64,000 nt of DNA from Beroe forskalii. Taxonomy: Eukaryota; Ctenophora; Nuda; Beroida; Beroidae. Of the stretch, positions 1 to 11,960 are shown in pieces. A model generated the notes under the pieces. That model saw nothing but the letters and a program-made list of their open reading frames with translations, searched no databases and was not told the origin of the DNA. The number at the start of each line of letters is the position of its first letter. Position 1 is the stretch's first letter. The DNA lies in assembly GCA_011033025.1 (NCBI GenBank), contig WFMF01000404.1, positions 100,258 through 164,257 on the forward strand, written 5' to 3'. Made by a program: the position numbers and the translations under genes.

Positions 1-837
1 CAAAAATGATGAGGAACCCCCATGTAGATCATGACGATTCCATGACAATTCTGCTAGAACATCTACTCGATGTTTCAGCCCCGAATTTTCATGAACTCTC
101 AACGAACATACGGCGCACACTTAACAAACATCTCCAACAAGCAGCAGATTTTCTGAATGCATGCCAATTGCCAAGGATAAGGATATCACGGTTTCAATTT
201 ACCAAGTACTCAAGTAGGCGATTCGAAGAATCCAAATAATCATGCTTAAATAGTGGCAAATTCAATGAGTCACATTTTATTTCGAAATTCAGACAATGAT
301 TTGAGCATGGGTCAGGGATTGGATGTTGTTCAGAAATTTTGCATGGAAACAACAACTTCACAGAGCAGTAAAGTGTAAGCTTTTATTGTATCAGCTGGGA
401 ACTTTTAATTCCACCTACTCAAGTTATAAATTCTATACCTAACAATAGTAATGTGGAGATTGAACACCCTACTAAAGCCCGAGAAATAGAAAAGTAAGAT
501 GAGTATAAAGTTAGACGAGTATAATCATTATCCGTGTTCCTGAGTTCATTCCACCGGTTATCATAGAAGACTGCCTGAGATTCTTGTTCTTCGAGAAAGA
601 TAACATTCTGTAGAAGAAAAAACGAGGTATCGCAATAAAGTTTCGGCGTAATCGCCCATCTAGGCCATTCTAGTTGAAAAATCAAGAGGGGGCATTATTA
701 AATTCGTATTCTCAATTCTGTAATAATGTTAAAAAGTAGGTACCGATAAGATTTTATGATAGGACGCGATGATTCAATGCTCCAATGGTAGTGTAGCACG
801 CGCCACACAGTGAAATTATTTATACAACTCATCATAC

Positions 838-978
838 CTTGAAACGCTGAATCATGACTGCGCCATTGATTCTTCCAATTATAGACTTCTTAATTTCTTC
901 ACCGACTTCACCATATCCTTTATATAGTATAATCTTATTATGCCACACAGACCACAGTACCTTCGATCCTTGCTCAAA
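838..978 (-). CDS. Possible internal exon, unknown product
   Basis: On the minus strand a 141-base stretch is open for exactly 47 codons. It is preceded by TTTAAG (possible acceptor) and followed by GTATGA (possible donor). It encodes a mixed, soluble-looking peptide beginning FEQGSKVLWSVWHNK and ending MIQRFK. I recognise no family. The exact phase-0 length and plausible composition are the only support; no neighbouring exon with matching phase was found, although the minus-strand frame at 419-685 lies downstream. It may be chance. Confidence 0.2.
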
Positions 979-2269
979 CTTAAATCAGAATTAATTCACG
1001 AAGCTTTTGATTCAAAAAGGAACAGCTACCCAGCAAACAAACATTGCAGATGATTAATAATCTTGCTATTTGGGATTTCATGCCACTAAGTTATCCAAAA
1101 CAAAGCTTGGAGTTCATATCAGGAATTTTACTTTTCAGACAATGTTATGACTAAAGCCTCCAAAATCTGTATTGTATTCTCGTTTGGATGAATCTTAAAC
1201 CGGTCCATGAAACATCCCGTAATGTAAGCATTTCATGATTTCGTTCTAACTGAACCGTGAAGTTGCTCAACATTAAAATACTTAGTTAGGATTACCTTAC
1301 CTTAGAACGTAACTGCCGAGGATAAGCCATGGGTATTGCCACGTGATATTCACAGAGTATAATAATACCAGTTTTATTTGGGTTGCCCATAAGGCATAAG
1401 CATGGGCAGTTGGGCAATGGGCACAACATTGATATCCGCAGAGTATTACACCACGCCAAATAAGCATGCATTGGCATTCTCAAATGTACAACACTACGCC
1501 TATTTACTTGTAAACGTGTACGTGTTTGGAAACACAACAATAAAGAGTACAGTTTTAGTTAATTATGATGAAGCCTTGTTGAACCATTCACCTCTTCATC
1601 CCCATTGTCAGATAATTACAACGTAACAAGTTTGATTATTGCGAACGCTCAATATCAAAAGCTTTATATCACCCATAATGTCGTATTATATGATGTATCT
1701 GCAAAGCTGTCTATTGATCCGAAACTCTTGCAATGCTGATTAGTGGCGTAAAACCTAGACTTACTGTTATACATTGTGATGACGTCATTATCATAGCGTA
1801 ACGTGGTGAGTTGATGATGTTGAACCGCCTATTTCTTGTGCACGGGGTTTAGTGGCGCTAAACCTAGACTTACTGTTACATATATTACCATGCGTCTCAG
1901 CCACCGTAAAACACACTGACTTTCCTTTATAACACAGCAAAACACTGACTGTATGTTAGAAGTCGTGGAGACACAGTAGGTAGCTCAGTAATGCGTCATT
2001 AAAACGGTAGAGAATAGTTGAAGTGGTGAGGACATGACGCTTACTGGAGCGCGCGGGACTTCACAGCGCAGTGCGTCGTCTGATAGTGCTGTGCATGCTG
2101 TAACAAACTTGACAGATTGTGTAGTGGAGTGTAGAGAGAGAGAGTTGTACACGGAGTTGTTTGTTATCTTCACACTGCATGATTATATATGGAAATGATG
2201 GGCTTCAGTTCCAGATAGCGTAACACGTACAAGTTATTGTAGAAGTACACAGTATACTGTATAAGTATA

Positions 2270-2580
2270 CAGTATAAACTCCCTCTCATACACCCATACA
2301 AAATACAAATATTAAATACTCAAGTGAGTTACATGATGTATAAGCATACATTCTCTCTCAAACAACCATACAAGTTACGTTACAAATACTCATCTGAGTT
2401 ACATGATTCATTATGTATAAGTATACATCCTCTCCTAGTTCCATACATTCTCTCTCAAACAACCATACAAGTTACGTTACAAATACTCATGTGAGTTACA
2501 TGATTTATCATGAACAAGTATACACTATACAATCCTTCATACACCCATACAACCTATAAATACTCATGGGTAAATTATGC
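2270..2580. repeat. Diverged tandem repeat, about 98-bp period
   Basis: About three imperfect copies of a unit containing CAACCATACAAGTTACGTTA and GAGTTACATGA. The two clearest copies begin near 2351 and 2449. No coding potential is seen. Confidence 0.7.
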
Positions 2581-3160
2581 GCGCTCACACACAGTAAACG
2601 CGCACACATACAATATAATGCAATACACACTGCAATATACAAGGCAGAGATAACTTTAGCAGTGGTGACAGGTTTAAAGAGATACTGTCTCTAAGCGGGA
2701 GAGGGAGTTAATCGTTACGATACGTGTTACTTGTCATTTCATCGGAGTTAATAATACCTTATACTCTAATATACCAGATAGCTACAATTTACTAATTTAC
2801 TGCAAGGTACAAATTATTGATGGAGGTAGTGCAACACCGGTGTTGCTAATCCGTCGTTTTAGTACTTCTAAACCAACCTATTAAAGTATTAATGGGTGAT
2901 AACATGAAGTGTATGGGGATACGTGGCACTAAAAGCTGTACAAAGAATGCTTCTGAAATGCGGCCTCGGCATGAGACTACACGATGCACTTTTCGAAAGC
3001 CCCCCCCCCCCCCCCCCCCCCTTAGGGAAGTCATAAAGGGGGCGTATGGCCCTAAGTTCACCTTTCAGAATTTAAAAAAATTAATAAAAACATGATTTTA
3101 GTTGTATTTTCATGCAAAATTAGGGCTCTGAAAAATGAAAATTCTCTTTTTGGCCCCCCT

Positions 3161-3327
3161 TATGGTGGCTGAGGTGGCTAATGGCGATTTCTTTAATAAA
3201 AAGGCAATTTTTATTGTAATCTAAGTAAAATAAAAACCAAAATGAAAATAAAACCAAAATGAAATGATTTCAATGAAAATTGCTTTTTTTATCAAAGAAA
3301 TCGCCATTAGCCACCTCGGCCACCATA
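3161..3327. repeat. Foldback (inverted-repeat) element
   Basis: The arms begin TATGGTGGC at the left and end CCACCATA at the right. They match as reverse complements for about 50 bases (GAGGTGGCTAATGGCGATTT against its complement near 3301) around an AT-rich centre. It looks like a small foldback MITE. No clear target duplication is visible. Confidence 0.75.
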
Positions 3328-4186
3328 CACTAGCTCAAAAAAGTGTGTATTAGCATGGCCCTCGGTTACGATTCGCATGTAACCATACTGACATGAAATG
3401 AATATGAGACACTGCAGAAGATTCAGTGGCCAGTAACATCTGTATAAAACCATGACAGGTAGGTTTGGTGAAACCTCACACCACACTACACGCACTGTTA
3501 TACAGTAACCGTGTTATATACACACAGTACACACTAACTAGTAAAGTAGTAACTCCTGCTAGTTATAACGCAACACTTTCTCATTTCCTACTCACAAACA
3601 CTAGTAGTACATTGGTAAGTTTGTAGTACACGTGTAATGTATTAGGTTGCGGAAGTGACCTTGTTAATTCTTAGCTCACACCAGGAAACCGATAATCTTC
3701 CGACTATTATGTTTCAAGCATGTGAGAGTTTACATCCTACATCCGTGTGTAGTGCGTGCAGGTACCATCTTATGAGGCATCATATCCCCACCAGCCACCC
3801 TACTACCTTAGCACACTTAATAATTCCATCACGTTACTCTTGCACTATTAATAATGCGCGCACTTAACTATTGCGAGTTTTTGAATTGAAAAAAACATAA
3901 TGAGAACAATTTCAGACAATGCACAATTAATAATTAATAATTAGTGCGGGTTCATCAAAATCACACTAATAAAGTGTCGCAGTTCTTTTAAAGTTTAAAG
4001 GTGTTGTAAGGTAAGCTACTAGCCTACACACAGATAACAATGGAAGTGTGTAACATCGCACAGTACACCGAGTACACACGAGATTCGTGCGTACAGGTTC
4101 TTGTTTTGATACATCATCGGTTTGTATAGATTCGCGTCGCAACTTTATACATACAATACACAATTAGCGTAAAATACACTGCCCCT

Positions 4187-4187
<1 letters not shown>

Positions 4188-4241
<54 letters not shown>

Positions 4242-4253
4242 CCACACACACAT
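4188..4253. repeat. CA microsatellite
   Basis: A run of CA dinucleotides, interrupted once by TCCA near its right end. Confidence 0.95.
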
Positions 4254-4863
4254 TTTGATGTGATTCAAATTTCAAAAGAAAGGCAGCCACGTAGGCCAAC
4301 TCTGTACAATACTCCCAAAATATAAAACAATACACCAACCTACACACTCGTTTACACAATGTTAATCAAATTATAGTTATCACTCCGCTACCTAACACAT
4401 CAATATTATATCATATCCTCTTGACGCTATAATATCATAGTATTATCTTATTAAGTTATTATCAGTGTGCACTGCGTAGTGAATTGTACATGAAGGAAAG
4501 TGGACTGTAGTAACAATTATTGGGATTATTGGCTTCTTGGGTAGGAGAAAGTAAGGTTTTGATTTCCTGGAATCTGGATCTATTGGTTTCTACCATCCTA
4601 GAAAATACCAACTTTTTTTCTGGATCTTGAAGTTTTGTCTAAACTATCGAAATCCAAGGAGTTTTTTGAGCTGTGCTCAAAATATCCTTGATCATCAAAC
4701 CCTTGCAATGACAAATTTATACAAATCTATATACAACTACAGAGAGTAAACGCGTTCACCATTAGGATACCGAATGTCAAATCACAGAACCAAAGATGAA
4801 GGTTCCTACCATGTTCTTAAGTACAGTGTGTTACTTTCAATGTCAGTAATTGTGCAGATTCAA

Positions 4864-5165
4864 TAACGCACAGTGGTTTAGGGTGTCGTGCTTCCAATCG
4901 AGAGGTTATTGGTTCGATTCCCGGCCGTGCGTATCGTGCCAAGGGAGAGAACTCTCACCTAAGCAGCCACACGGTTCACTCAGCCGAGCGTACAGGAAAC
5001 TGTGCGGGAGGGTTAAATGAGGAGCTGCCCATTGCAGCGAAGTCTCGGGCGAAGAAAATATGGATTACACTTTCTTAACCGTCACTGGCTTAACAACACT
5101 TGAATTTTTCGATTCCTGTCATTGGCTGTTACAGCTGTTGGAATAGAAGTAAAACCATCTAAAAC
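4864..5165 (+). mobile_element. tRNA-derived SINE
   Basis: The head (about 4864-4934) resembles a tRNA: a perfect B box GGTTCGATTCC, a near-complementary acceptor pair (CGCAC and GTGCG), but a degenerate anticodon arm. A non-tRNA body follows. The tail near 5090-5165 (GATTCCTGTCATTGGCTGTT, then ACAGCTGTTG and AGAAGTAAAACC) reappears in diverged form at about 18555-18625 in a Na+/K+-ATPase intron, so this is a dispersed family. The poor anticodon stem argues against a working tRNA gene. Confidence 0.6.
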
Positions 5166-6488
5166 TCTCACACATTACACTCACACACTTACAACGGTGG
5201 ATTTAACTGCCAAATCAGCATAAATTGAATATCATGTTAAAATGAGGTGTCCACGGTCTATGTGAATCTATGTGACCAATGATTCAGTAATGCCCCAGCA
5301 TAGTGCATAGGACTGCTTTTCAACGGACTATCACCCAATCACCCCGTGTACCCACTACTAGCGGAATTAGGAAAGTGCCACTATCGGACATCTGACTATA
5401 TTGAGCTGAGATTCAATCTGTCAATGTTTAACCGGACTTGGGAATGATGGTCACAGACAGCGCTTCTTTAAATTAAAGATAAAAAAGCAGGGATTTCATT
5501 TGAGATGCAGTGGGTCAAGTTTCAAGAAGGTTAGAAGATATTAATGATGATCAACGATATCTCTTACCAATTAATGAATGAGTGCTGTTTTTTAATTATA
5601 TGTTTGTGTTATCGTAAATCATGACAGCTTACGTTAGTTATATTAGCATGTATTTTTAATATAATCTATATTTGAAATTTGAATCAAACCTAACTTAAAC
5701 CATACACACACTGACAAAGGTGTCACACTTTAAATACGATGTTCACTTGTACGTATAAATGCTCTCAGGTATTTAGTGTCACACATTGCCCAATGATTCT
5801 AGAAGGGGCCTTGCAGCGAGTGTGAGGGCTATGGTGGCTCAGCACATACCGATTAACGGTGAGAACTGTTGAGAACTATTGAGGCCCTTTCGCCCTCTTT
5901 TCAACATTACTTTATATCGCAATCTAGCGACAGTAGCCCTTACAGTAGCCAATGAAAAAAATTCGAAATGAAACGTAGATTTCAGATAAAATTTTGGAGC
6001 CATTCTCATTGAAGCATCTATATCACAAGAGGTCATTTATAGACGTTATTTAACGTATTCACATGCGAGTTCAATCTGTTCAGCCGGACCAGGATGAAGC
6101 TCTTCACATCCTGGGTATGTTTCGTGAGGATATTTTAGTTCACAATAATATTTGATGGCCTAAACTACTTTAGCTGACTAGTAACCCCCTCAATTCAATT
6201 TACTAAAGATGAAATTGAATGCATTTAAAGCTACAAAAACTTATGTCCAATACTCCCTATTCTTCATCCATTCATTAACAAAATACAGTTTGGATGGTTT
6301 CAATTGAACAATGATTTTGTGTATACCATATACTGTATAATGCACAGTGTCTAACACTGTACACATGTTTCGTGTCTATTCCTGTCAGTTCGTTTACTGC
6401 ATGTTGCCAAGTCACAACAGGGAAATCACAGTATAGCCAGGATGTACACGGTAAACACACGTTACTAGCATCGCGTGACCGAGTTAAT

Positions 6489-6582
6489 TACCCCACGTGA
6501 CTGTCGCCATGGTCACGTGACCGTTGTTATGACGTCAGGTGGTGGTCGTTATGACGTCACGTGGTAAGACCACGTGACCAGC
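6489..6582. promoter_or_regulatory. Cluster of CACGTG E-boxes and TGACGTCA CRE sites
   Basis: Within about 95 bases there are three CACGTG hexamers, two of them in the context TCACGTGACC or CCACGTGACC, plus two TGACGTCA/TGACGTCAG motifs. GTCACGTGAC is the known binding site of TFEB/USF-type bHLH factors, and TGACGTCA is the CREB/ATF site. I see no gene starting next to it. The G-gamma gene to the right begins about 2 kb away and reads away from it, so the target is unknown. Confidence 0.5.
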
Positions 6583-6971
6583 AATGCCTCGTGCTAAATA
6601 ATCTGTGAGAGAGAGGAAGAGCTATTGAGTGTGTGTGGGGAGTGAGGTATGTACAAAGTACTTATAATTAGGAGGATAATGACCTAAATGAGCGTGTTGT
6701 GGAGTAGCAGGACCTGCAGCTAGTTGTTAACAGAGTGTATAGTGTAAAGAGTAGTATTATCTCACTCTGTACACGGCAAAGGGAGAGAAGTGTTATCTCT
6801 GGTATCATATAATATGGGGTATATGATACAGGCCATATCTATATATTCCTTCATTATCAAGACTGTTCTGTATGCAATAATATTGGTGGAATCTGAGATT
6901 TTCCGGCTGCTAGTGATATGACTAGCGACTACCATAGCAACGACACCAGTTCCCATGGTAACCGACCTTGA

Positions 6972-7059
6972 AACACTGGGTATCCTTTTTTGTTAAGAAT
7001 TCCAACTTTCTTAAACAGAAGAAAGTTGGAATTCTTAACAAAAAAGGATACCCAGTGTT
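6972..7059. repeat. Perfect 41-bp inverted repeat, 6-base loop
   Basis: Left arm 6972-7012 and right arm 7019-7059 are exact reverse complements around the loop AAACAG. The left arm begins AACACTGGGTATCC. The absence of any mismatch implies recent origin or correction. Transcription from either side would give a long hairpin RNA. Confidence 0.9.
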
Positions 7060-7548
7060 GCTGAGAGAAACAGGGGAGAAACACTGGGCACCATGTTTAC
7101 ACGGTTTGCTATGTCTCTGGTTAAGTATTAACTTTTCCTCCAACGACCATTACGGATAACTCTGTAGCCATGATTCCTCACAGATTCCATAGAAATTGAT
7201 CAGTGGTCACTGGTCAATAGAGTAATAGAGTATGGAGAGTTCCATGAACATAAACAGCTGGTCCAATGAACATGCTGACAGTGGAATGAGCCCCCAAAAT
7301 GGCATGATATTTAGATATTGGGGCAGGCAGGGGTATCCTATTTCCCCAACCTGATCCATGGCATATCCTTGCAGAGGGCACCTCTTGCCTTATACAAGTA
7401 TATAGGGGCATAGGACTGCTAGCTCTAGCCAGAGTCTGCTCCTGACAATCCATGATACCTGAGACCATTTTATGGTCATACCTATTAAATTGGGAAAATT
7501 GAAAACACTTATTATAAGCTTATAATGATAGTAATTAAACATACCAGT

Positions 7549-8538
7549 CTATAAGATTGCACAGGACTTCTTTTCAATGAAGGGGTTGTTCCTCTTGTCT
7601 CCAGGTGATAACAAAGGATCAGGTGTATTATGTGTGTAGTCTATCAACCTGCAAATTGAAAATACCCAAACAATGGTAACACAAAATGATAGAACAGTGA
7701 ATAATTTAATTTTCAAATTGCAAAGCCTCAATACCAGTCAGATGCAACAAGAATAAGGGATTGTTCACATATAATGATCAAATGTTTGCCAAGTATTTCA
7801 AATCATTTTTAATGATCTGAATAATTGCATTTTAAGTTACTGCATGAATATCCCCTGTTGCCCTACATATAATCCTCAGTTAGAATAACATGTAACATAC
7901 GCTATAATGTGATATGGATCATCATCATGTATGAAAAAGTATCTGCTTACTACAGGGAAAATTCTGCTGCCCTTTTGAGGAATTTCGTAACAGAATTAGC
8001 TATTAACTGCTTGGAACATCATATATAGAAACCAGATTTGTGGTTTCATAGTTGACATCTCAACTACAACACATTCCAGCATAAAAAGGGAAAATTAAAA
8101 TTCGAAGATTCTTGGCATGAGCCTTCAACATAAGGAAATTTTGAGACATTTTTCCCAGTGGCAGATCACTGCTGATCTGCCATGTTCAGAGTGGCAACAA
8201 GTTGGCCTTCTCCAGACATGATTTTGGCAAAAATGAAAGAAAGTGATTTATGTTGATCATAATCACTATAGCTTTGGTTGCAAAAGCGTAAGCTTCATCC
8301 TGGGTCCTCCCTCCCCCACAATTTTTCAACTAATGACAATAATAATATCTTGTCAATTATTGGAACCATCAATTAATACATCACATGTTGAACTTCATCA
8401 TTGTATGTAATTTAACATAAGATCAGAGAAAACTCACAATTTAACAGCTTCTGATACAAGAATCCTATTGACTCCTGCTTCACGCCGTAACTGTTCATTG
8501 GCTTTCTGACAGCGCTCAATCTTTGTATTATAATCCAT
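7549..8538 (-). CDS. G-protein gamma subunit
   Basis: Complete two-exon gene of 66 residues: exon 1 complement(8438-8538), exon 2 complement(7549-7648). G-gamma binds G-beta to form the membrane-anchored dimer that acts with heterotrimeric G proteins below GPCRs. The protein begins MDYNTKIERCQKANEQLRRE, followed by the family-typical AGVNRILVSEA helix. It has DPLLSP and NPF segments and ends CAIL, a CaaX box whose final Leu predicts geranylgeranylation. The exon 1 donor is GTGAGT and the exon 2 acceptor TTTGCAG; the phase-2 junction restores a Leu codon. An in-frame TAA two codons upstream supports the ATG at 8538. Length fits the family (about 65-75). No 5' UTR exon or promoter could be identified. 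Confidence 0.88.
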
Positions 8539-10504
8539 GTCACCTTAGGAGAGCTCAAATGGAGAAGAGCTTTATGTCAAAGAATATAAGAATTTTCATT
8601 ATATCTGTTAAAACAGCTTTCACTGAGAGCTGTGCAAGTGTGCAAATGGTCTAACATGGTTTAGCCACTATCAGCACATCCTTCAAAGTGGAAGATATTA
8701 TCTTACAACTTATAATAACTTGATACAGAGTACATTCTTATAGATGCATTTAGAACTTATCACTATAAAGATTTATCAATGATAAAAATTCTGCAGTACA
8801 TGCTGGGCAGTTAACTAACTTGGTAACTTGGTTCCATTTCTTTAAGGAGTAGTATTGCAGTACAGAATTGGAAAAGGATCTTGCAGATATATTCACAATA
8901 CTTATCCTCCAAATCTGCTTTGAATGTTCAAGCAATATCTCAATTATCTCACTTCATAGAAAAAATGCATGAAGGGAGTATTATATGAGAATGTGGCCCC
9001 CAAAAATGTGACCTGAAAAAACCTCAAAAGCCAAAACAGAAAATCAATGCAGGCAAATCAGATAACGGAAAAGAAACATCCCTTCTCAGCCCATCTGGAA
9101 TAAGATTAAACAATATATCAGAAATCAGTGATTTGCCCTCATGAGAGGACTTGCCCCGAGATCCTCTTACTGACACAAGCACACTCTTCAGGAATGTAAA
9201 TGACAGCTTTGCAGATTGATGTATTGAGCTAATTGAGCTTTTTATGAGGAAGCCCCCAGCAGTCAAACCCTGGTTCCAGGGTATGGCACAGTCAAGTGCA
9301 ATGACCATAGACCACCTGCCTGAGTGAAAGTGAAAATTGCTCTTTGGTCTTTGTCTTTATATTACTCCAAGCATCAAGAAATTAAGCAACACACTTAGTG
9401 AAGGGAAGCAGAGGACTGGTGGATTGATCCGGATATATTTGTGACCTTTTACATTGCACATTAATGAAACTAATGAGAGTGACATGCATACTGATTCAAT
9501 ACTCCATCTTCTCCTAGGTTAAAACATATTTGATTGAATCATAACGAATACTTTCTTCAAGACAATAGACATCAACCTGCTTGATTTTGAAATCTGCTAC
9601 CGAGGAGATTTTCCTTTTTGGAAGTTGTAAAAAGTGTGGGCCGAGTGCGGATTATTTGGGTAAAACCAAAAACACAGCATATGAAACATTCATATTTAAA
9701 TTAAAAGAAATCTTTCTTCAAGACATCAATCTGCAAGACTTGCCTCCAACTCTGTACTTGAACACCAACATGATCCCTTTAGGTAATACAATGTGGAGAG
9801 CAGTAAGATCTAAGTGAGCCACACCAAGAAGAATGGTGTGCAGAAATCATCATGTCAGTTCAATGCCCACCTCATCTATGACAATGACGTCACTCAGAAA
9901 AATATAATTAAAGCGCTTTAAAGACTAGAGTTAGGGTCGGGATTAGGGTCATGATTTGCTAGGTTAATGGTAAGGATTTAGGTTAGGGTTTTGGTTAGGG
10001 TCATGGTTAGGTTTAGGATACAGAAAAATTGACGTTTAGATCTGTGACGTCACTCAGCCCCGTTTACATGAGAGACATACCCAGCTTTCAATGTTTCAAA
10101 GTGTTTAAATTTCAACAACTTGCTTATTGGCAATGATCAGTTTGAAGTTTTTGCTGATCAGCAGTCTTTACAGCCCAATTTTTAACAATATTAACAATTT
10201 TATGTTTCTTAAGCCCGCATAGGTGTGTGTACGCGCCGCGCGCTTCCTGTTCTGAGGAATCGCTGATCGCGCCGCGCGCCAGTAACAGGGGTATACGCGT
10301 TTTGCAAATGTTATGCAAATATGATATAGATATATGGACCAGTGCTTTATGTGGAATTGATCATGCTACATCAAATTTTGTTTCTAATACCTGACAGTCA
10401 AATCCTTTGCACTTATTGAAATTATCCTAAGAGACTGGCATCAGCGGTTATCCATCGTACAACAATATTGCCAAGCGCTGCCTGCCCGCCTGCACGCGCA
10501 ACCC
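8539..10504. other. Intergenic, no gene seen
   Basis: I see no credible coding exon. The open frames at 9024-9308 (minus) and 9581-9817 (plus) have no recognisable motifs. A degenerate TTAGGG-like stretch lies at about 9930-10015 between two TGACGTCACTCAG motifs. GC content rises from about 10210 towards the minisatellite. Confidence 0.5.
9929..10018 (+). repeat. Degenerate telomere-like TTAGGG tract
   Basis: Several TTAGGGT or TTAGGTT motifs occur in about 90 bases, irregularly spaced (GAGTTAGGGTCGGGATTAGG, later GGTTAGGGTTTTGGTTAGGG). It is too diverged to be a functional telomere and may be an interstitial relic or simple-sequence drift. Confidence 0.5.
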
Positions 10505-10679
10505 TAACCAGCGCTTGCTAAACACGTATGTCCCTGTTTGCGTTGCGCGGCACGCTTCCCAGGGAAACGCGCGGCGCCGCGGCGCGTACTCACATTTATA
10601 ATGCGTACGTACCACGGCATTGTCAGGCGTTGCCTGACCCCCTCGCGCGGTTGTCTGACGACGTCAGACAACCACGGCA

Positions 10680-11960
10680 CGCGTACCGCGGTATTCACCA
10701 TACGGTACGTACCGCGGTATGCACCACGGTATAGTACGCTACGTACCGCGGTATGCACCACGGAACGTACCGCGGTATGCACCACGGTACGTACCGCGGT
10801 ATGCACCACGGAACGTACCGCGGTATGCACCACGGTACGTACCGCGGTATGCACCACGGTACGTACCGCGGTATGCACCACGGTACGTACCGCGGTATGC
10901 ACCACGGTACGTACCGCGCGGTATGCACCACGGTACGTACCGCGGTATGTACCACGGTACGTACCGCAGTATGCACCACGGTACGTACCGCAGTATGCAC
11001 CACGGTACGTACCGCGGTATGCACCACGGTACGTACCGCGGTATGCACCACGGTACGTACCGCGGTATGCACCACGGTATGAACCACGGTACGTACCGCG
11101 GTATGCACCACGGTACGCACCGCGGTATGAACCACGGTACGTACCGCGGTATGCACCACGGTACGAACCGCGGTATGCACCACGGTACGTACCGCGGTAT
11201 GCACCACGGTACTTACCGCGGTATATAAACAGTACGTACCGTGGTATGAACTACGGTACGTACCGCATACCGCGGTATGAACCACGGTACATACCGCATA
11301 CCGGCACTTACCGCGACATGAACCACGGTACATACCGCGGTATTTACCGTGGTACGTACCGCGGTATATAGCACGATATGTACCACGGTATGTACCGCGG
11401 TATGTACCACGGTACGTATCGCGGTATGTACCATTGTACGTTGCGCGGTATGTACCACAGTACGTACCGTGGTATTTACCACGTTACGTACCACAATATG
11501 CGACACGATACGTACCGCGGTATGCGCCACGATACGTACCGCGGTATGCACCACGGTACGTACCGCGGTATGCACCACGGTACGTACCGCGGTATGCACC
11601 ACGGTACGTACCGCGGTAGGCATCACGGTACGTACTTATTCCGTGGTATGCACCACGGTACGTACCGCGGTAGGCATCACGGTACGTACTTATTCCGCGG
11701 CAGGTACCATCGTACGATCGCGGTATGTACTACAGAACGTACCGCAGCATGTACCAGGGTACGTACCGCGGTATGTAGTTGTACCACGATACGTGCCGCA
11801 GTATTTAGCACGGTAGGTACTGTGGTATGTACCACGGTACGTACCACGGTACCTACCGTGGTATGGACCATGGCACCTACCGCGGTATGTACTACGGTAC
11901 GCATCGCGTGGTATGTACTACATACCACGGTACGTATGGCGGTACTTACCACATCAGTTT
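10680..11960. repeat. CpG-rich 24-bp minisatellite
   Basis: About 50 head-to-tail copies of a 24-base unit built from the palindrome GGTACGTACC, then GCGG, then TATGCACCAC. Copies are nearly identical at 10740-11070 and diverge to the right. Each unit carries several CpG dinucleotides although the surrounding DNA is AT-rich. Because 24 is a multiple of three and the unit has no stop codon in most frames, long open frames appear on both strands; I treat them as artefacts. Short palindromes (GTCAGGCGTTGCCTGAC at 10622; GGTTGTCTGACG with its complement at 10649-10673) sit at the left edge. A diverged relative lies at about 47238-47353. Confidence 0.95.

Larger units (their letters stand above)
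1..7548. other. Left flank, no confident gene
   Basis: I see no gene I can name here. It holds diverged tandem repeats, foldback elements, a CA microsatellite, a tRNA-derived SINE and an E-box/CRE cluster, listed separately. Two stretches could be coding but are unsupported: a plus-strand open frame at 6-239 starting at ATG, and a minus-strand open frame at 419-685 without an ATG. A two-copy repeat (sharing TAAACCTAGACTTACTG, with small differences) lies near 1740-1885. A run of about 20 C lies at 3001-3020. Confidence 0.5.

Noticed and set aside
4864..4934. Functional tRNA gene
   Set aside because: The B box is perfect but the anticodon stem does not pair; it is better explained as a SINE head.
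10680..11960. CRISPR array or centromeric satellite
   Set aside because: No spacers; only about 1.3 kb long and flanked by ordinary sequence. A minisatellite is the simplest reading.
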